Below, in pieces: positions 27,741-35,878 of a DNA stretch of 64,000 nucleotides. Each line of letters starts with the position of its first letter. Position 1 is the stretch's first letter. The DNA lies in assembly GCF_000378425.1 (NCBI RefSeq), contig NZ_KB899830.1:1-64000 (forward strand), written 5' to 3'. Made by a program: the position numbers and the translations under genes. Source of the DNA: Cohnella laeviribosi DSM 21336 (GTDB lineage Bacteria > Bacillota > Bacilli > Paenibacillales > Paenibacillaceae). The notes under the pieces are model-generated. The model saw only the letters and a program-made list of their open reading frames with translations. It was not told the origin of the DNA and did no database searches.

Positions 27741-27782
27741 TACAGCAACGACCTCCGCGAAGGACGAGCGCCGTCGGCCAAC

Positions 27783-27844
27783 CAAAAAGCCCGCAACACC
27801 TCCCCGGCGCCGAAAACGGCGCGGGCCGAAGCGTTTGCGGGCTT
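27783..27844 (-). terminator. Rho-independent terminator after ppiB
   Basis: AAGCCCGCAA (27835-27844 on the minus strand) pairs with TTGCGGGCTT (27787-27796) and runs into TTTTT. The stop codon of ppiB lies about ten bases upstream. Confidence 0.8.
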
Positions 27845-27852
27845 GCCGCGCA

Positions 27853-28287
27853 TCACACCACTTCGCTGACGCGAACCGATTCCATTTTGTCGCGGCCTTT
27901 GAACGCGTCGACATGCTCCATGCCGGACGTGACTTTGCCGAACACGGTATGGACGCCGTCCAAATGCGGCTGCGGCGAATAGACGATGTAGAACTGGCTG
28001 CCGCCCGTATTCGGACCGCGGTGCGCCATGGCGACGCTGCCCCGCTCGTGCTTGTTCGGGTTGATTTCGCACGGGATTTCATACCCCGGCCCGCCGGTGC
28101 CGTCGCCGTTCGGGCAGCCGCCCTGCGCAACGAAGCCGGGAATGACGCGGTGAAAAACAAGACCGTCGTAGAATCCCGAGTTTGCCAATTTTTCAAAGTT
28201 CGCCACCGTGCCCGGAGCGTCCTTTTCGAACAATTCGATGACGACCTCTTTGCCGCCTTCCAGCGTGATGACCGCTTGCTTGGCCAT
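27853..28287 (-). CDS. ppiB: Peptidyl-prolyl cis-trans isomerase, cyclophilin type
   Basis: Cytoplasmic cyclophilin that speeds proline isomerisation during folding. The 144 residues carry the active-site motifs [13 protein letters not shown] (catalytic Arg) and SQFYIV, with a Gly-rich loop [10 protein letters not shown]. No signal peptide. It sits between lysA and the rib genes, as in B. subtilis. Confidence 0.94.
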   Translation of the reverse strand: MAKQAVITLEGGKEVVIELFEKDAPGTVANFEKLANSGFYDGLVFHRVIPGFVAQGGCPNGDGTGGPGYEIPCEINPNKHERGSVAMAHRGPNTGGSQFYIVYSPQPHLDGVHTVFGKVTSGMEHVDAFKGRDKMESVRVSEVV

Positions 28288-28317
28288 ATTTCCCTCTCCC
28301 TCTCCGCTCGTTGGGGT

Positions 28318-29649
28318 TTACTTTGCTACGGCCTGCTTCCGGAGACGTTCCGGGATGATGTCGTTGCCGACAATGTCTTCGAACGACTCGCGGGCCACGA
28401 CCAGGTCGGCCTGTCCGTCGCGCACGAAGACGACGGCCGGGCGGCGAATCCGGTTGTAGTTGCTGGCCATTGCATAATTGTACGCCCCCGTGCAGAATAC
28501 GGCAAGCAGATCGCCCTGCTTGACGGCGGGAAGCTTCAGGTCCCAGATCAGCATGTCGCCGCTTTCGCAGCATTTGCCCGCGACGGATACCACTTCCTCC
28601 GCAGGGTCGTTGCAGCGGTTGGCCAGCACCGCTTCGTACTTGGACCCGTAAAGTGCCGGACGCGGATTGTCGGTCATGCCGCCGTCGACGGCGATATATT
28701 TGCGCACGCCGGGGATGTCTTTGCTCGTGCCGACCGTGTAAAGCGTCGTGCCGGCATCGCCGACGATGCTCCGGCCCGGCTCGATCCAGATTTCCGGCAG
28801 CGGGTAGTCGTTCGCCTTGAAATTGTCAACGATCGCGTCGGTGATCGCTTTTACGTAAGTGGCGACCGGCAGCGGTTTATCCTCTTCGACATAGCGGATG
28901 CCGAAGCCGCCGCCCAGATTGATGACCGGGAACGTTACGCCGAATTTCCCGCGCACTTCGATGGAAAACGCCGCAACCTTCTCGACGGCCATGCGGAACC
29001 CTTCCACCTCGAAAATTTGCGAGCCGATATGCGAATGCACGCCCAGCAGCTTGAGCTGCGGCTGCTTCAGCGTTTCCTCCACCGCACGCAGCGCGGTGCC
29101 GTTGCTGACGTCGAAGCCGAACTTCGAATCCTGCTGGCCGGTCGAAATATAATCGTGCGTATGCGCTTCGACGCCGGGCGTGACGCGGAGCAGCACGTTC
29201 ACTTGCTTGCCCTTTTCCGCGGCGAGCGCGTTCAGCATGTGCATTTCGACGAAGTTGTCCACGACAAAGCAGCCGATGTTCGCGTCAAGCGCCATCTCGA
29301 TTTCCTGCGGCGTCTTGTTGTTGCCGTGAAAATGAATCCGCTCCGCCGGGAACCCGGCTTGAAGCGCCGTGTACAATTCGCCGTCCGACACGACATCGAG
29401 GCTCATGCCCTCTTCTTCGGCCAAGCGGCACATCGCCATGACGCAGAACGCCTTGGACGCGTACGCGACCTGAAAACGCAGCCCCGTGGCGCGGAAGGCT
29501 TCGATATATTCTCTTGCGCGCTGACGGACAAGCGCTTCGTCCACAATGTAAAGCGGCGTTCCGAACTGCTTCGCCAGCTCGGTTACGTCGCAGCCTCCGA
29601 TCTCCAGATGGCCCAGCTCGTTGATACGGCTCGTTCCGTGCAGATACAT
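28318..29649 (-). CDS. lysA: Diaminopimelate decarboxylase
   Basis: PLP enzyme for the last step of lysine synthesis (meso-diaminopimelate to lysine and CO2). The 443 residues form a fold type III barrel with the PLP lysine in YASKAF (about residue 60), the phosphate-binding GGGFGIRY and the active-site Cys in CCESGDML. The start at 29649 (MYLHGTSRINELGHLEIGG) follows AAAGGGGA. spoVAF lies upstream, matching the B. subtilis spoVAF-lysA order. Confidence 0.94.
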   Translation of the reverse strand: MYLHGTSRINELGHLEIGGCDVTELAKQFGTPLYIVDEALVRQRAREYIEAFRATGLRFQVAYASKAFCVMAMCRLAEEEGMSLDVVSDGELYTALQAGFPAERIHFHGNNKTPQEIEMALDANIGCFVVDNFVEMHMLNALAAEKGKQVNVLLRVTPGVEAHTHDYISTGQQDSKFGFDVSNGTALRAVEETLKQPQLKLLGVHSHIGSQIFEVEGFRMAVEKVAAFSIEVRGKFGVTFPVINLGGGFGIRYVEEDKPLPVATYVKAITDAIVDNFKANDYPLPEIWIEPGRSIVGDAGTTLYTVGTSKDIPGVRKYIAVDGGMTDNPRPALYGSKYEAVLANRCNDPAEEVVSVAGKCCESGDMLIWDLKLPAVKQGDLLAVFCTGAYNYAMASNYNRIRRPAVVFVRDGQADLVVARESFEDIVGNDIIPERLRKQAVAK

Positions 29650-29714
29650 AAGAATTTCCCCTTTGACAAATAAAGTTCGGATTGACAGGCCGGACCGCAA
29701 AGAGCCCCGAATCC

Positions 29715-29733
29715 GGTAAATTCGCAATTTACC
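29715..29733. promoter_or_regulatory. Palindrome in the lysA upstream region (operator-like)
   Basis: Perfect inverted repeat with arms GGTAAATT and AATTTACC around CGC. It begins four bases downstream of a TATACT that could be the lysA -10 element on the minus strand (29737-29742). The position suits a repressor operator; the regulator is not known and no -35 element is clear. Confidence 0.45.
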
Positions 29734-29821
29734 CTGAGTATATCCGAAAATCGCCGCGAGGGGAAATGGAGGAAATGCCAAAACATTTGCATTCGTCCGT
29801 CAGGCGTGCCGTCCGTTTGCC

Positions 29822-31564
29822 TTATCCCGGCTGCCTTTCGTTGTCCCGAACCCGGTTGATGGAAGGGCGATATCGGTTTCTGGGCAGCGGACGCCTGAAC
29901 AGGACGGACAGCAAGGCGTTTAAGTTAAACGGAACAAGCGGCCACAAATACGGCACGTTGAAGGAGCGCACGAATACCAGCGAGACGAAAATCAGCGTGG
30001 CGCAAACCACGAACCCGGGAATGTTGAACAAAAAGGCGGAAAGCAGCAGCGCAATCCGCACGATCCGGTTGGCGATCCCGAGCTCGTAGCTGGGCGTAGC
30101 GAACATGCCGACCGCGGCAACCGCCATGTACAGAATGACCTCGTTGATGAACAGTCCGGTCTTCACCGCGATGTCACCGATCAGGATGGCCGAGATCAGC
30201 GACATCGCCGTCACAAGCGGAGCGGGCGTGTGCACCGAGGCGAGCCGCATGACGTCGACGCCGACTTCGACCAGCAGAAACTGCAGAATCAGCGGCAGAT
30301 CGCCGAGTTTGTCCGCGCCGATGAACCAGAGCCAGCCCGGTCTTAGCTGAGGATTCTGCGCGTACAGATACCAAAGCGGCAGCATGAACACCGACGCCAG
30401 CATGCCGAAAAAACGCACCCACCGCAAATACGTGCCGATAAACGGGCTTTGGCGGTTTTCCTCGGCGTGCTGCACGAGATCGAAATACGTCGTCGGCAGC
30501 AGGACAAGGCTCGGCGACGTGTCGACGATCAGCGTTACGCTGCCGTCCAGCAGATGCGAGGCGACGACGTCGGGCCGTTCCGAATACCGCACGAGCGGGA
30601 ACGGATTCCAGCCCGACTTGACGGTCATTTCTTCAAGCTGCTTGTCCGCCAACGGAATGCCGTCGATGTTGATCGCCTTGATCTTGTCGCGCACCGACTC
30701 GACCAGATTGCGGTCCGCGATATCCTCGATATACCCGATCGCCACGTCCGTCTTCGTCCGCGTGCCGACTTTCAAGATTTCGAACCGCAGCTTCGGATCG
30801 CGGAGCCGCCGGCGGATGAGAGCCACGTTGGTGAGCAGCGTTTCGACAAAGCCGTCCTTGCTTCCCCGCACCACCTTCTCCAGCACCGGCTCGTCCGGAG
30901 TGCGGGTCGGATAGTTTTTGACGTCGATGAGCATGACCGTGTCTTCGCCTTCCACGTAGAAGGCCGAGTTGCCCATCATGACGTCGTTGATCATTTCGGC
31001 CATCGAGCGGGATTTGCGGACTTGGATCGCCGGGATGTAGTGGGTGAAAAAAGATTCCAGCGCATCCTGGCTCAGCGAATCGGGCTCCAGAAACGTCAGG
31101 CGCTTTATGATTTCGGTCAGCGAGGTATCTTTCGCAAGCGAGCTGAGAAAAAGGATGCCCGTCTTCCGCTCTCCGAACGTCATTTGCCGCAGCTGAACGT
31201 CGAAGTTGATTTCCAGGCCGATGCGCTTGCGGAGCTGGTTCGTCCATTCGTCCATGTTCGGGGAGATTCGGTCGTCCGGCGGAACCTCCTGCACGGTTTG
31301 TCCGCCTCCTCCGCCGGGCTTGCCGGCATCCGCTTGCCTTTCCGCCTTCCCGGCATCCGCTTGACGATCCGCCCTCCCGGCATCCGCCTGACGGTCCGCC
31401 CCCCCATCCTCTCTCGGAGTCCCGTCTTGCTGCGGCGGCTCCCCGATTTTCTTCGGCCGCTTCAGCGCCGGCATTCCGTCCCTATCGCCGGATAAGCCCT
31501 CGTTCGGCTCCGGCATCCAGGACTTTTTCTCCATGTTCTTGTCTTCCTGCCCGGTCGTTTCCAT
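29822..31564 (-). CDS. spoVAF: Spore germination protein SpoVAF (GerA family)
   Basis: GerA-type A-subunit membrane protein encoded with the spoVA genes; in Bacillus SpoVAF is linked to dipicolinic acid release and faster germination. The 580 residues have an N-terminal hydrophilic domain (about 100-340), then five or six membrane helices (about 370-550) and a basic tail. Residues 56-82 are three near-identical nonapeptides (A-D/E-R-Q-A-D-A-G-R/K) inside a disordered extension of about 95 residues. spoVAC, spoVAD and spoVAE are not between it and spoVAB. Confidence 0.88.
   Translation of the reverse strand: METTGQEDKNMEKKSWMPEPNEGLSGDRDGMPALKRPKKIGEPPQQDGTPREDGGADRQADAGRADRQADAGKAERQADAGKPGGGGGQTVQEVPPDDRISPNMDEWTNQLRKRIGLEINFDVQLRQMTFGERKTGILFLSSLAKDTSLTEIIKRLTFLEPDSLSQDALESFFTHYIPAIQVRKSRSMAEMINDVMMGNSAFYVEGEDTVMLIDVKNYPTRTPDEPVLEKVVRGSKDGFVETLLTNVALIRRRLRDPKLRFEILKVGTRTKTDVAIGYIEDIADRNLVESVRDKIKAINIDGIPLADKQLEEMTVKSGWNPFPLVRYSERPDVVASHLLDGSVTLIVDTSPSLVLLPTTYFDLVQHAEENRQSPFIGTYLRWVRFFGMLASVFMLPLWYLYAQNPQLRPGWLWFIGADKLGDLPLILQFLLVEVGVDVMRLASVHTPAPLVTAMSLISAILIGDIAVKTGLFINEVILYMAVAAVGMFATPSYELGIANRIVRIALLLSAFLFNIPGFVVCATLIFVSLVFVRSFNVPYLWPLVPFNLNALLSVLFRRPLPRNRYRPSINRVRDNERQPG
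31319..31399 (-). repeat. Three tandem 27-bp repeats in spoVAF
   Basis: In-frame repeats encode ADRQADAGR, ADRQADAGK and AERQADAGK (residues 56-82), followed by a poly-Gly run. They lie in a low-complexity region outside the conserved GerA domain. Confidence 0.85.
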
Positions 31565-31586
31565 CGAATCCCTTTCCTTTCCGGTC

Positions 31587-32015
31587 TCATTTGGGCTGCA
31601 AAAGCAGCCAGTCCACGATTGATCCCGCCATCTTGCCGAGCACCATCGCGATCAGCAGCGCGAACAAAAAACGGTCCAGCCCGAGCCGTTTGGCGAAAAT
31701 CGGAATGACGTTGAGCACTTCCGTCAAGGCGGCCGCCATCATGCCGACGAAGATGCCGCTGAGCGCGGACGGCAGAAGCAGGGACAAACGGGGCAGCGGC
31801 GTTACCCAGCGGAACAGATCGGCCGAGCTCCAGTACAACGTGCCCAGCAGCAGCGCCGATTCGAAAACGGCCGAGCGCCGGTAAGCGCGCGTCAGCTGCA
31901 CGAGCCGGGGAACGACGTCCAGCACGATCAGCAGGGCGACAAAAGCGCTCCCGACCGCAACCCCGCCCGCAAGTCCGGCCACGGCCAGGCCGATGCCGCC
32001 CAACAGCTCACGCAC
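31587..32015 (-). CDS. spoVAB: Stage V sporulation protein AB
   Basis: Membrane protein of 142 residues with four hydrophobic segments, including GIGLAVAGLAGGVAVGSAFVA near the start and GIFVGMMAAALTEVLNVIPIFAKRL in the second half, characteristic of SpoVAB. The GTG at 32015 is preferred: it overlaps the spoVAA stop codon and AAGGCGG lies eight bases upstream. An ATG at 32036 is possible but has no ribosome site. Part of the forespore SpoVA channel for dipicolinic acid. Confidence 0.85.
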   Translation of the reverse strand: MRELLGGIGLAVAGLAGGVAVGSAFVALLIVLDVVPRLVQLTRAYRRSAVFESALLLGTLYWSSADLFRWVTPLPRLSLLLPSALSGIFVGMMAAALTEVLNVIPIFAKRLGLDRFLFALLIAMVLGKMAGSIVDWLLLQPK

Positions 32016-32640
32016 GGCGCCGGCCGCCTTCGGCATCGTGTTGTTTGCGGTACTCTTCGGTAATGACGTAGTGATTGACGTTTTCCTGATACATGAACAT
32101 TTCCACCTCGAGCGGGTTCGGTTCGTCGTTTAACCTGCGCCGGAACAGGCGGTTGAAAAACAGCAGCATCCCCAGTCCGAGGCCGAGCGAATACGGGATT
32201 TGAAACAGCCAGGGGTGCCATTCCCTCTTCCCGGTCATCAGCTCGGTGATTCTTTTCTGAACTTCGGGCATGTCCACGTCCGCATGAAAATTGATGATCG
32301 TCATGCCGGAGCCGAAAAACAGCACGAGCCAGGCAACGACCAAGAGCGCCCGCCTCGGCTTCACCTTGCCTCCATCCGCCACCTCGACCAGCACATGGGG
32401 TTCGCCGAACGTTTCCACAACGGCGTCCGGCCATGCTTCGCGGATTTTGCGGACGATCAGCAGCATGTCGATGACAAGCAGGCTGCCGTCCGCGGGCTTT
32501 ACCCGCAGCAGAGGCAAAGACGCAAGACGTTCCTTCAGCGCCGGTCCGGTTTCCAGGACCGCGACGTCGCCGAGCGTGATTTCCGCTTCCGGCGGCACGA
32601 CGATCCGGCGCCGCAGACGCAAATATATCGTTTGATCCAT
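32008..32640 (-). CDS. spoVAA: Stage V sporulation protein AA
   Basis: 210 residues: a cytosolic N-terminal half (about 1-90, beginning MDQTIYLRLRRRIVVPPEAEI), then two membrane segments (about 95-120 and 145-165) and a charged tail. This is the SpoVAA layout. The start at 32640 follows GGGAGGAG by seven bases. It lies behind the sigF terminator, so it probably has its own forespore promoter; CATACTA at 32708-32714 matches a SigG -10 box but I see no matching -35. Confidence 0.9.
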   Translation of the reverse strand: MDQTIYLRLRRRIVVPPEAEITLGDVAVLETGPALKERLASLPLLRVKPADGSLLVIDMLLIVRKIREAWPDAVVETFGEPHVLVEVADGGKVKPRRALLVVAWLVLFFGSGMTIINFHADVDMPEVQKRITELMTGKREWHPWLFQIPYSLGLGLGMLLFFNRLFRRRLNDEPNPLEVEMFMYQENVNHYVITEEYRKQHDAEGGRRRA

Positions 32641-32724
32641 CCGCTGCTCCTCCCTTCCGCATCTTTCGCGTCGGAATGCCAGCCGCAGCCGGCGCAGACA
32701 TATTCTGTAGTATGAGACGTTCGG

Positions 32725-32776
32725 GCGCAAAAAAAACGCCGGGGACGCAAAGCGCTCGGCTAAGCGTCCCCGGCCC
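32725..32776 (-). terminator. Rho-independent terminator after sigF
   Basis: CCGGGGACGC/GCGTCCCCGG stem followed on the minus strand by eight T. It separates the spoIIA operon from spoVAA. Confidence 0.85.
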
Positions 32777-32777
32777 G

Positions 32778-33536
32778 TTATTGGGCGATTTGGTCTTTGA
32801 TGTTTTGCAGGATTTTTTTCTCCAGCCGGCTCACCTGCACCTGGGAGATGCCAAGCCGGCTGGCGACCTCGGACTGGGTCTGGTCGCGGAAATACCGCAG
32901 AAACACGATCAGCCGCTCCCGGTCGTTCAAGCTTTGGATCGCTTGGGTCAACGCCATTTTGTCGAACCATTTCTCCTGCGTATCGTCGGCGATCTGATCC
33001 ATGAGCGTAATCGGATCGCCGTCGTTCTCGAACACCGTCTCGTGGATGGAGGCGGGAGGCTTGTTCGCTTCCTGCGCGAAGACGATGTCTTCCGGCGTCG
33101 TGCCGATCTCTTCCGCAACCTCGCCGATCGTCGGCTGGCGGCCGAGCCGCTTGGACAGCTCGTCCTTCGCCTTGCGGATGCGGTTGGCCATCTCCTTCAG
33201 CGACCGGCTCACTTTAAGCGTGCCGTCGTCCCGCAAAAAACGCTGGATTTCGCCGATGATCATGGGCACCGCATAGGTGGAAAATTTGACGTCGTATCCC
33301 AGGTCGAATTTGTCGACCGACTTGAGCAGTCCGATACAGCCGATCTGAAACAAATCCTCCGCATCGTAGCCGCGTCCCGCGAACCGCTGAACGACGGACC
33401 AAACAAGCCGGATATTGTTCGATACCAACGTTTCCCTCGCCGCGCTGTCTCCGGATTGGCTGAGCGCAATCAGGCGCTTCACTTCCGCATCGTCCAGATA
33501 CCCCGGCGGCGACGTTCGCTTCGCTTCCCGTTCCAT
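32778..33536 (-). CDS. sigF: Sporulation sigma factor F
   Basis: First forespore-specific sigma factor, held inactive by SpoIIAB. The 252 residues show regions 2 (about 40-105, DLFQIGCIGLLKSVDKFDLG), 3 and 4 (last 60 residues with helix-turn-helix QSEVASRLGISQVQVSRLEKKIL). It is the last gene of spoIIAA-spoIIAB-sigF, directly followed by a terminator. Confidence 0.96.
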   Translation of the reverse strand: MEREAKRTSPPGYLDDAEVKRLIALSQSGDSAARETLVSNNIRLVWSVVQRFAGRGYDAEDLFQIGCIGLLKSVDKFDLGYDVKFSTYAVPMIIGEIQRFLRDDGTLKVSRSLKEMANRIRKAKDELSKRLGRQPTIGEVAEEIGTTPEDIVFAQEANKPPASIHETVFENDGDPITLMDQIADDTQEKWFDKMALTQAIQSLNDRERLIVFLRYFRDQTQSEVASRLGISQVQVSRLEKKILQNIKDQIAQ

Positions 33537-33560
33537 GCTTCCAACCCCTGCCGCGCGGTT

Positions 33561-34010
33561 TTAATTGTACAACGCTTTTTTGGATTCGATGCGCTTTTTC
33601 ATCCGGAGCTGCGTGCCTTTGCCCGGTTCGCTGGCCACTTCGAATTCGTCCATGAAGTTTTCGATGATCGTAAAGCCCATCCCCGACCTTTCCAGCTCGG
33701 GGCGCGACGTATAAAGCGGCTGGCGGGCCAACTCGATGTCCTCGATCCCCCGTCCCTCGTCGCTGACCGTAATCGAGACGGTGTCTCCTTCGATTGCGGC
33801 TTCGACGGTGACCACCCCCGACGGATCGTTCTCGTAACCGTGAATGATCGCATTCGTCACCGCTTCCGACACGACCGTCTTGATGTCGTTCAGTTGTTCC
33901 ATCGTCGGGTCGAGCTGCGCAACGAAGGCGGCGACCGCAACGCGCGCGAAAGCTTCGTTTTCCGAACGGCTTGCGAACGAGAGTTTCATAAAATTATTCG
34001 CTGCGCTCAT
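33561..34010 (-). CDS. spoIIAB: Anti-sigma F factor / serine kinase
   Basis: Binds and inhibits SigF and phosphorylates SpoIIAA. The 149 residues have the GHKL ATP fold with N box [15 protein letters not shown]1 box DEGRGIED and G2 region SGMGFTII. The start at 34010 follows GGAGG by seven bases and overlaps the spoIIAA stop codon by four bases. Confidence 0.96.
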   Translation of the reverse strand: MSAANNFMKLSFASRSENEAFARVAVAAFVAQLDPTMEQLNDIKTVVSEAVTNAIIHGYENDPSGVVTVEAAIEGDTVSITVSDEGRGIEDIELARQPLYTSRPELERSGMGFTIIENFMDEFEVASEPGKGTQLRMKKRIESKKALYN

Positions 34011-34360
34011 GATACGACCTCCAGACTGGCCAGCGCCGAACGTTCCGTGTCGTAGAAGGAGATGATCTTGAACAAACCCGACAGTTCGAACAGCCGCTTG
34101 ACGTTCGCGTGCGTATCGCATACGACCATTCGGCCTCCGCGGCTTTTGATCAGCTTGTACCGGCCCAGAATGACGCCAAGGCCGGAGCTGTCCATAAACT
34201 GCAAATCTTTCAAACTGAGCAACACATGCTCGCAGCGGCCGCGCAAAATCGCATCCTCCATTTTGAAACGGACGATATCCGCGGTATGGTGATCCAATTC
34301 CCCTCTCAAGCGAACGATGAGCACGTTGCGATGCTGCTCCAGCTCCACTTGCAAACTCAT
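34007..34360 (-). CDS. spoIIAA: Anti-anti-sigma factor SpoIIAA
   Basis: STAS-domain protein that frees SigF when dephosphorylated. 117 residues with the phosphorylatable Ser in [12 protein letters not shown] (Ser58/Ser59), matching Ser58 of B. subtilis. GAGAGGAG lies before the ATG and a SigH-type promoter lies about 55 bases upstream. Confidence 0.96.
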   Translation of the reverse strand: MSLQVELEQHRNVLIVRLRGELDHHTADIVRFKMEDAILRGRCEHVLLSLKDLQFMDSSGLGVILGRYKLIKSRGGRMVVCDTHANVKRLFELSGLFKIISFYDTERSALASLEVVS

Positions 34361-34415
34361 GCCGATTCTCCTCTCATCCAGCTTCCCCGGCGCTGTTCCC
34401 CGGCTGTTACACTCC

Positions 34416-34445
34416 CAATTCTACGGCGGCAAGCTTCATTCCTGC
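34416..34445 (-). promoter_or_regulatory. SigH-type promoter of the spoIIA operon
   Basis: On the minus strand GCAGGAATG (-35) and GTAGAATTG (-10) are separated by 12 bases, close to the SigH consensus RnAGGAwWW / RnnGAATww. The spoIIA operon of B. subtilis is SigH/Spo0A dependent. Transcription would start about 50 bases before the spoIIAA start codon. Confidence 0.75.
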
Positions 34446-34537
34446 CCTCCGACAAAACTAGAAGCAGCCCCTGTCCACGCGACAAAATACGGCAAAGAGG
34501 CGGGGACGCCAAACCGTCGCACCGCCCGTAAGCCCGG

Positions 34538-35752
34538 TCAATTTGTCATGAACAGCTTGCCGGCCGAACGCTTGAACAGCGTCCACCAGCCCGCGCGGCC
34601 GACGTTTTCCGGCGCTTCGACCGCAAATTCGGTCATCACCTCGGGGCCGCGGTAGACGATCACCTTGCCGACCCGCTGTCCGGCCTTCACCGGCGCGACT
34701 ACGCCGCTGTCAAGCACCAGCTCGTGGCGGATGTTCGATCCGGCGTCGCCTTTGCGGACCAGCACGCTGTAGGAACGCTGCGCGACAAGCGGAAGGTTGG
34801 CCTTCTTCCCTTTCTCCACCTTCAGCGTTCCGATGACGTCGCCCTTCTTGTAAATCGGCACGTTTGTAAATTGGGCGAACGCGTAATCGAACATTTTCGA
34901 AACCTCCGCGTTCCGGGTTTTCGTATCGGGCTCGCCCAGGACGACCGCGATCAGGCGCAGATTGTCGCGGCGGGCCGTCGCCGACAGGCAGAATTTCGCC
35001 TCGCCCGTAAAGCCGGTCTTCAGCCCGTCCGCTCCGTGATAAAAGCGCACCAGCTTGTTCGTATTGACCAGCCAGAACGGCTTGGGCGAATCCTTGCGCA
35101 AATAATCCTGGTACATGCCCGTATACTTCGTAATGGCCTCATGCTTGAGCAGCTCCCGCGACATCAGCGCGATGTCCCGGGCGGAGGAGACGTGGCCCTG
35201 GGCCGGCAGCCCGTTGCAGTTGACGAATTTCGTATTCGTCATGCCCAGCTCCTTCGCCTTCTCGTTCATGAGCTTGACGAATTCCTCCTCGCTGCCGGCG
35301 AGCTTCTCGGCAAGCGCAACCGACGCGTCGTTGCCGGAGGCGAGCGCCACGCCTTTGAGCATATCCTCCACGGTCATCTGTTCGCCGGGCTCCAGAAAAA
35401 TTTGCGAACCGCCCATCGATGCGGCATACTCGCTGGTCTGTACGGGATCCGTCAGCTTGAGCCGGCCCTCGTCGATCGCTTCCATGACGAGCAGCATCGT
35501 CATGATTTTCGTAATGCTGGCGGGCGGCAGCGGCTCCTGGCTGTTCTTCTCGTAGATTACGGTTCCGCTGTCCGCATCCATCAAAATCGCGGAACGCGCG
35601 GACTGGGCGAGTTCGGTCTGCGGACGGTTCGGATTGGCCTTGCCTTCCTCGGCCAACGCTTGATTCGGTTGGATCGCAAATACGGCCGTTGACGCCGACA
35701 ACAACACCGCCGCCAACGTTCGCGTCCATGGACGGTTGCGAGATGCGTTCAT
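34538..35752 (-). CDS. dacF: D-alanyl-D-alanine carboxypeptidase DacF
   Basis: Forespore-expressed penicillin-binding protein that regulates cortex cross-linking. The 404 residues have a signal peptide (about 1-35), SxxK (Ser79, Lys82, SITKI), SGN in LASGNDAS, KTG in DGLKTGFTG and a C-terminal PBP5 beta domain. It lies upstream of spoIIAA as in B. subtilis. Together with DacB the window encodes both sporulation carboxypeptidases. Confidence 0.92.
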   Translation of the reverse strand: MNASRNRPWTRTLAAVLLSASTAVFAIQPNQALAEEGKANPNRPQTELAQSARSAILMDADSGTVIYEKNSQEPLPPASITKIMTMLLVMEAIDEGRLKLTDPVQTSEYAASMGGSQIFLEPGEQMTVEDMLKGVALASGNDASVALAEKLAGSEEEFVKLMNEKAKELGMTNTKFVNCNGLPAQGHVSSARDIALMSRELLKHEAITKYTGMYQDYLRKDSPKPFWLVNTNKLVRFYHGADGLKTGFTGEAKFCLSATARRDNLRLIAVVLGEPDTKTRNAEVSKMFDYAFAQFTNVPIYKKGDVIGTLKVEKGKKANLPLVAQRSYSVLVRKGDAGSNIRHELVLDSGVVAPVKAGQRVGKVIVYRGPEVMTEFAVEAPENVGRAGWWTLFKRSAGKLFMTN

Positions 35753-35808
35753 GGTGGATTCGTTCCCCTCCGGAAAAGACTTGTAATGGCTTGGTTTTCG
35801 CTTCCAAA

Positions 35809-35838
35809 CAGTTTTCCCCGGAGATGAACAAATTATTC
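35809..35838 (-). promoter_or_regulatory. Possible SigF promoter of dacF
   Basis: On the minus strand GAATA (-35) and GGGAAAACTG (-10) are 15 bases apart, similar to the SigF pattern GYATA / GGnnAyAMTw. dacF is SigF dependent in B. subtilis. The -10 has two mismatches. Confidence 0.45.
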
Positions 35839-35878
35839 CAGCCTTATTCCGGTCCGCCGCCCGTCATGCTGCCGCCCG

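Larger units (their letters stand above)
27065..27782. other. Repeat-rich non-coding region between FMN riboswitch and ppiB
   Basis: About 700 bases with no supported gene. 27316-27448 holds three palindromic elements of the dispersed GTTGC/GCAAT family, and 27587-27740 holds a different direct-repeat set; both are listed separately. Short frames here translate to repetitive, biased peptides and have no ribosome binding sites. The rib promoter should lie just right of 27064 but I could not define it. Confidence 0.6.

Noticed and set aside
27316-27748. CRISPR array
   Set aside because: The repeats are few, degenerate, irregularly spaced and palindromic; there are no cas genes in the window.
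27835-29673. Open frame of 612 codons on the plus strand
   Set aside because: Antisense to ppiB and lysA; no recognisable domain.
32708-32740. SigG promoter for spoVAA
   Set aside because: CATACTA fits a -10 box, but no -35 element is present at 17-18 bases, where the sigF terminator T run lies. Kept only as a remark.
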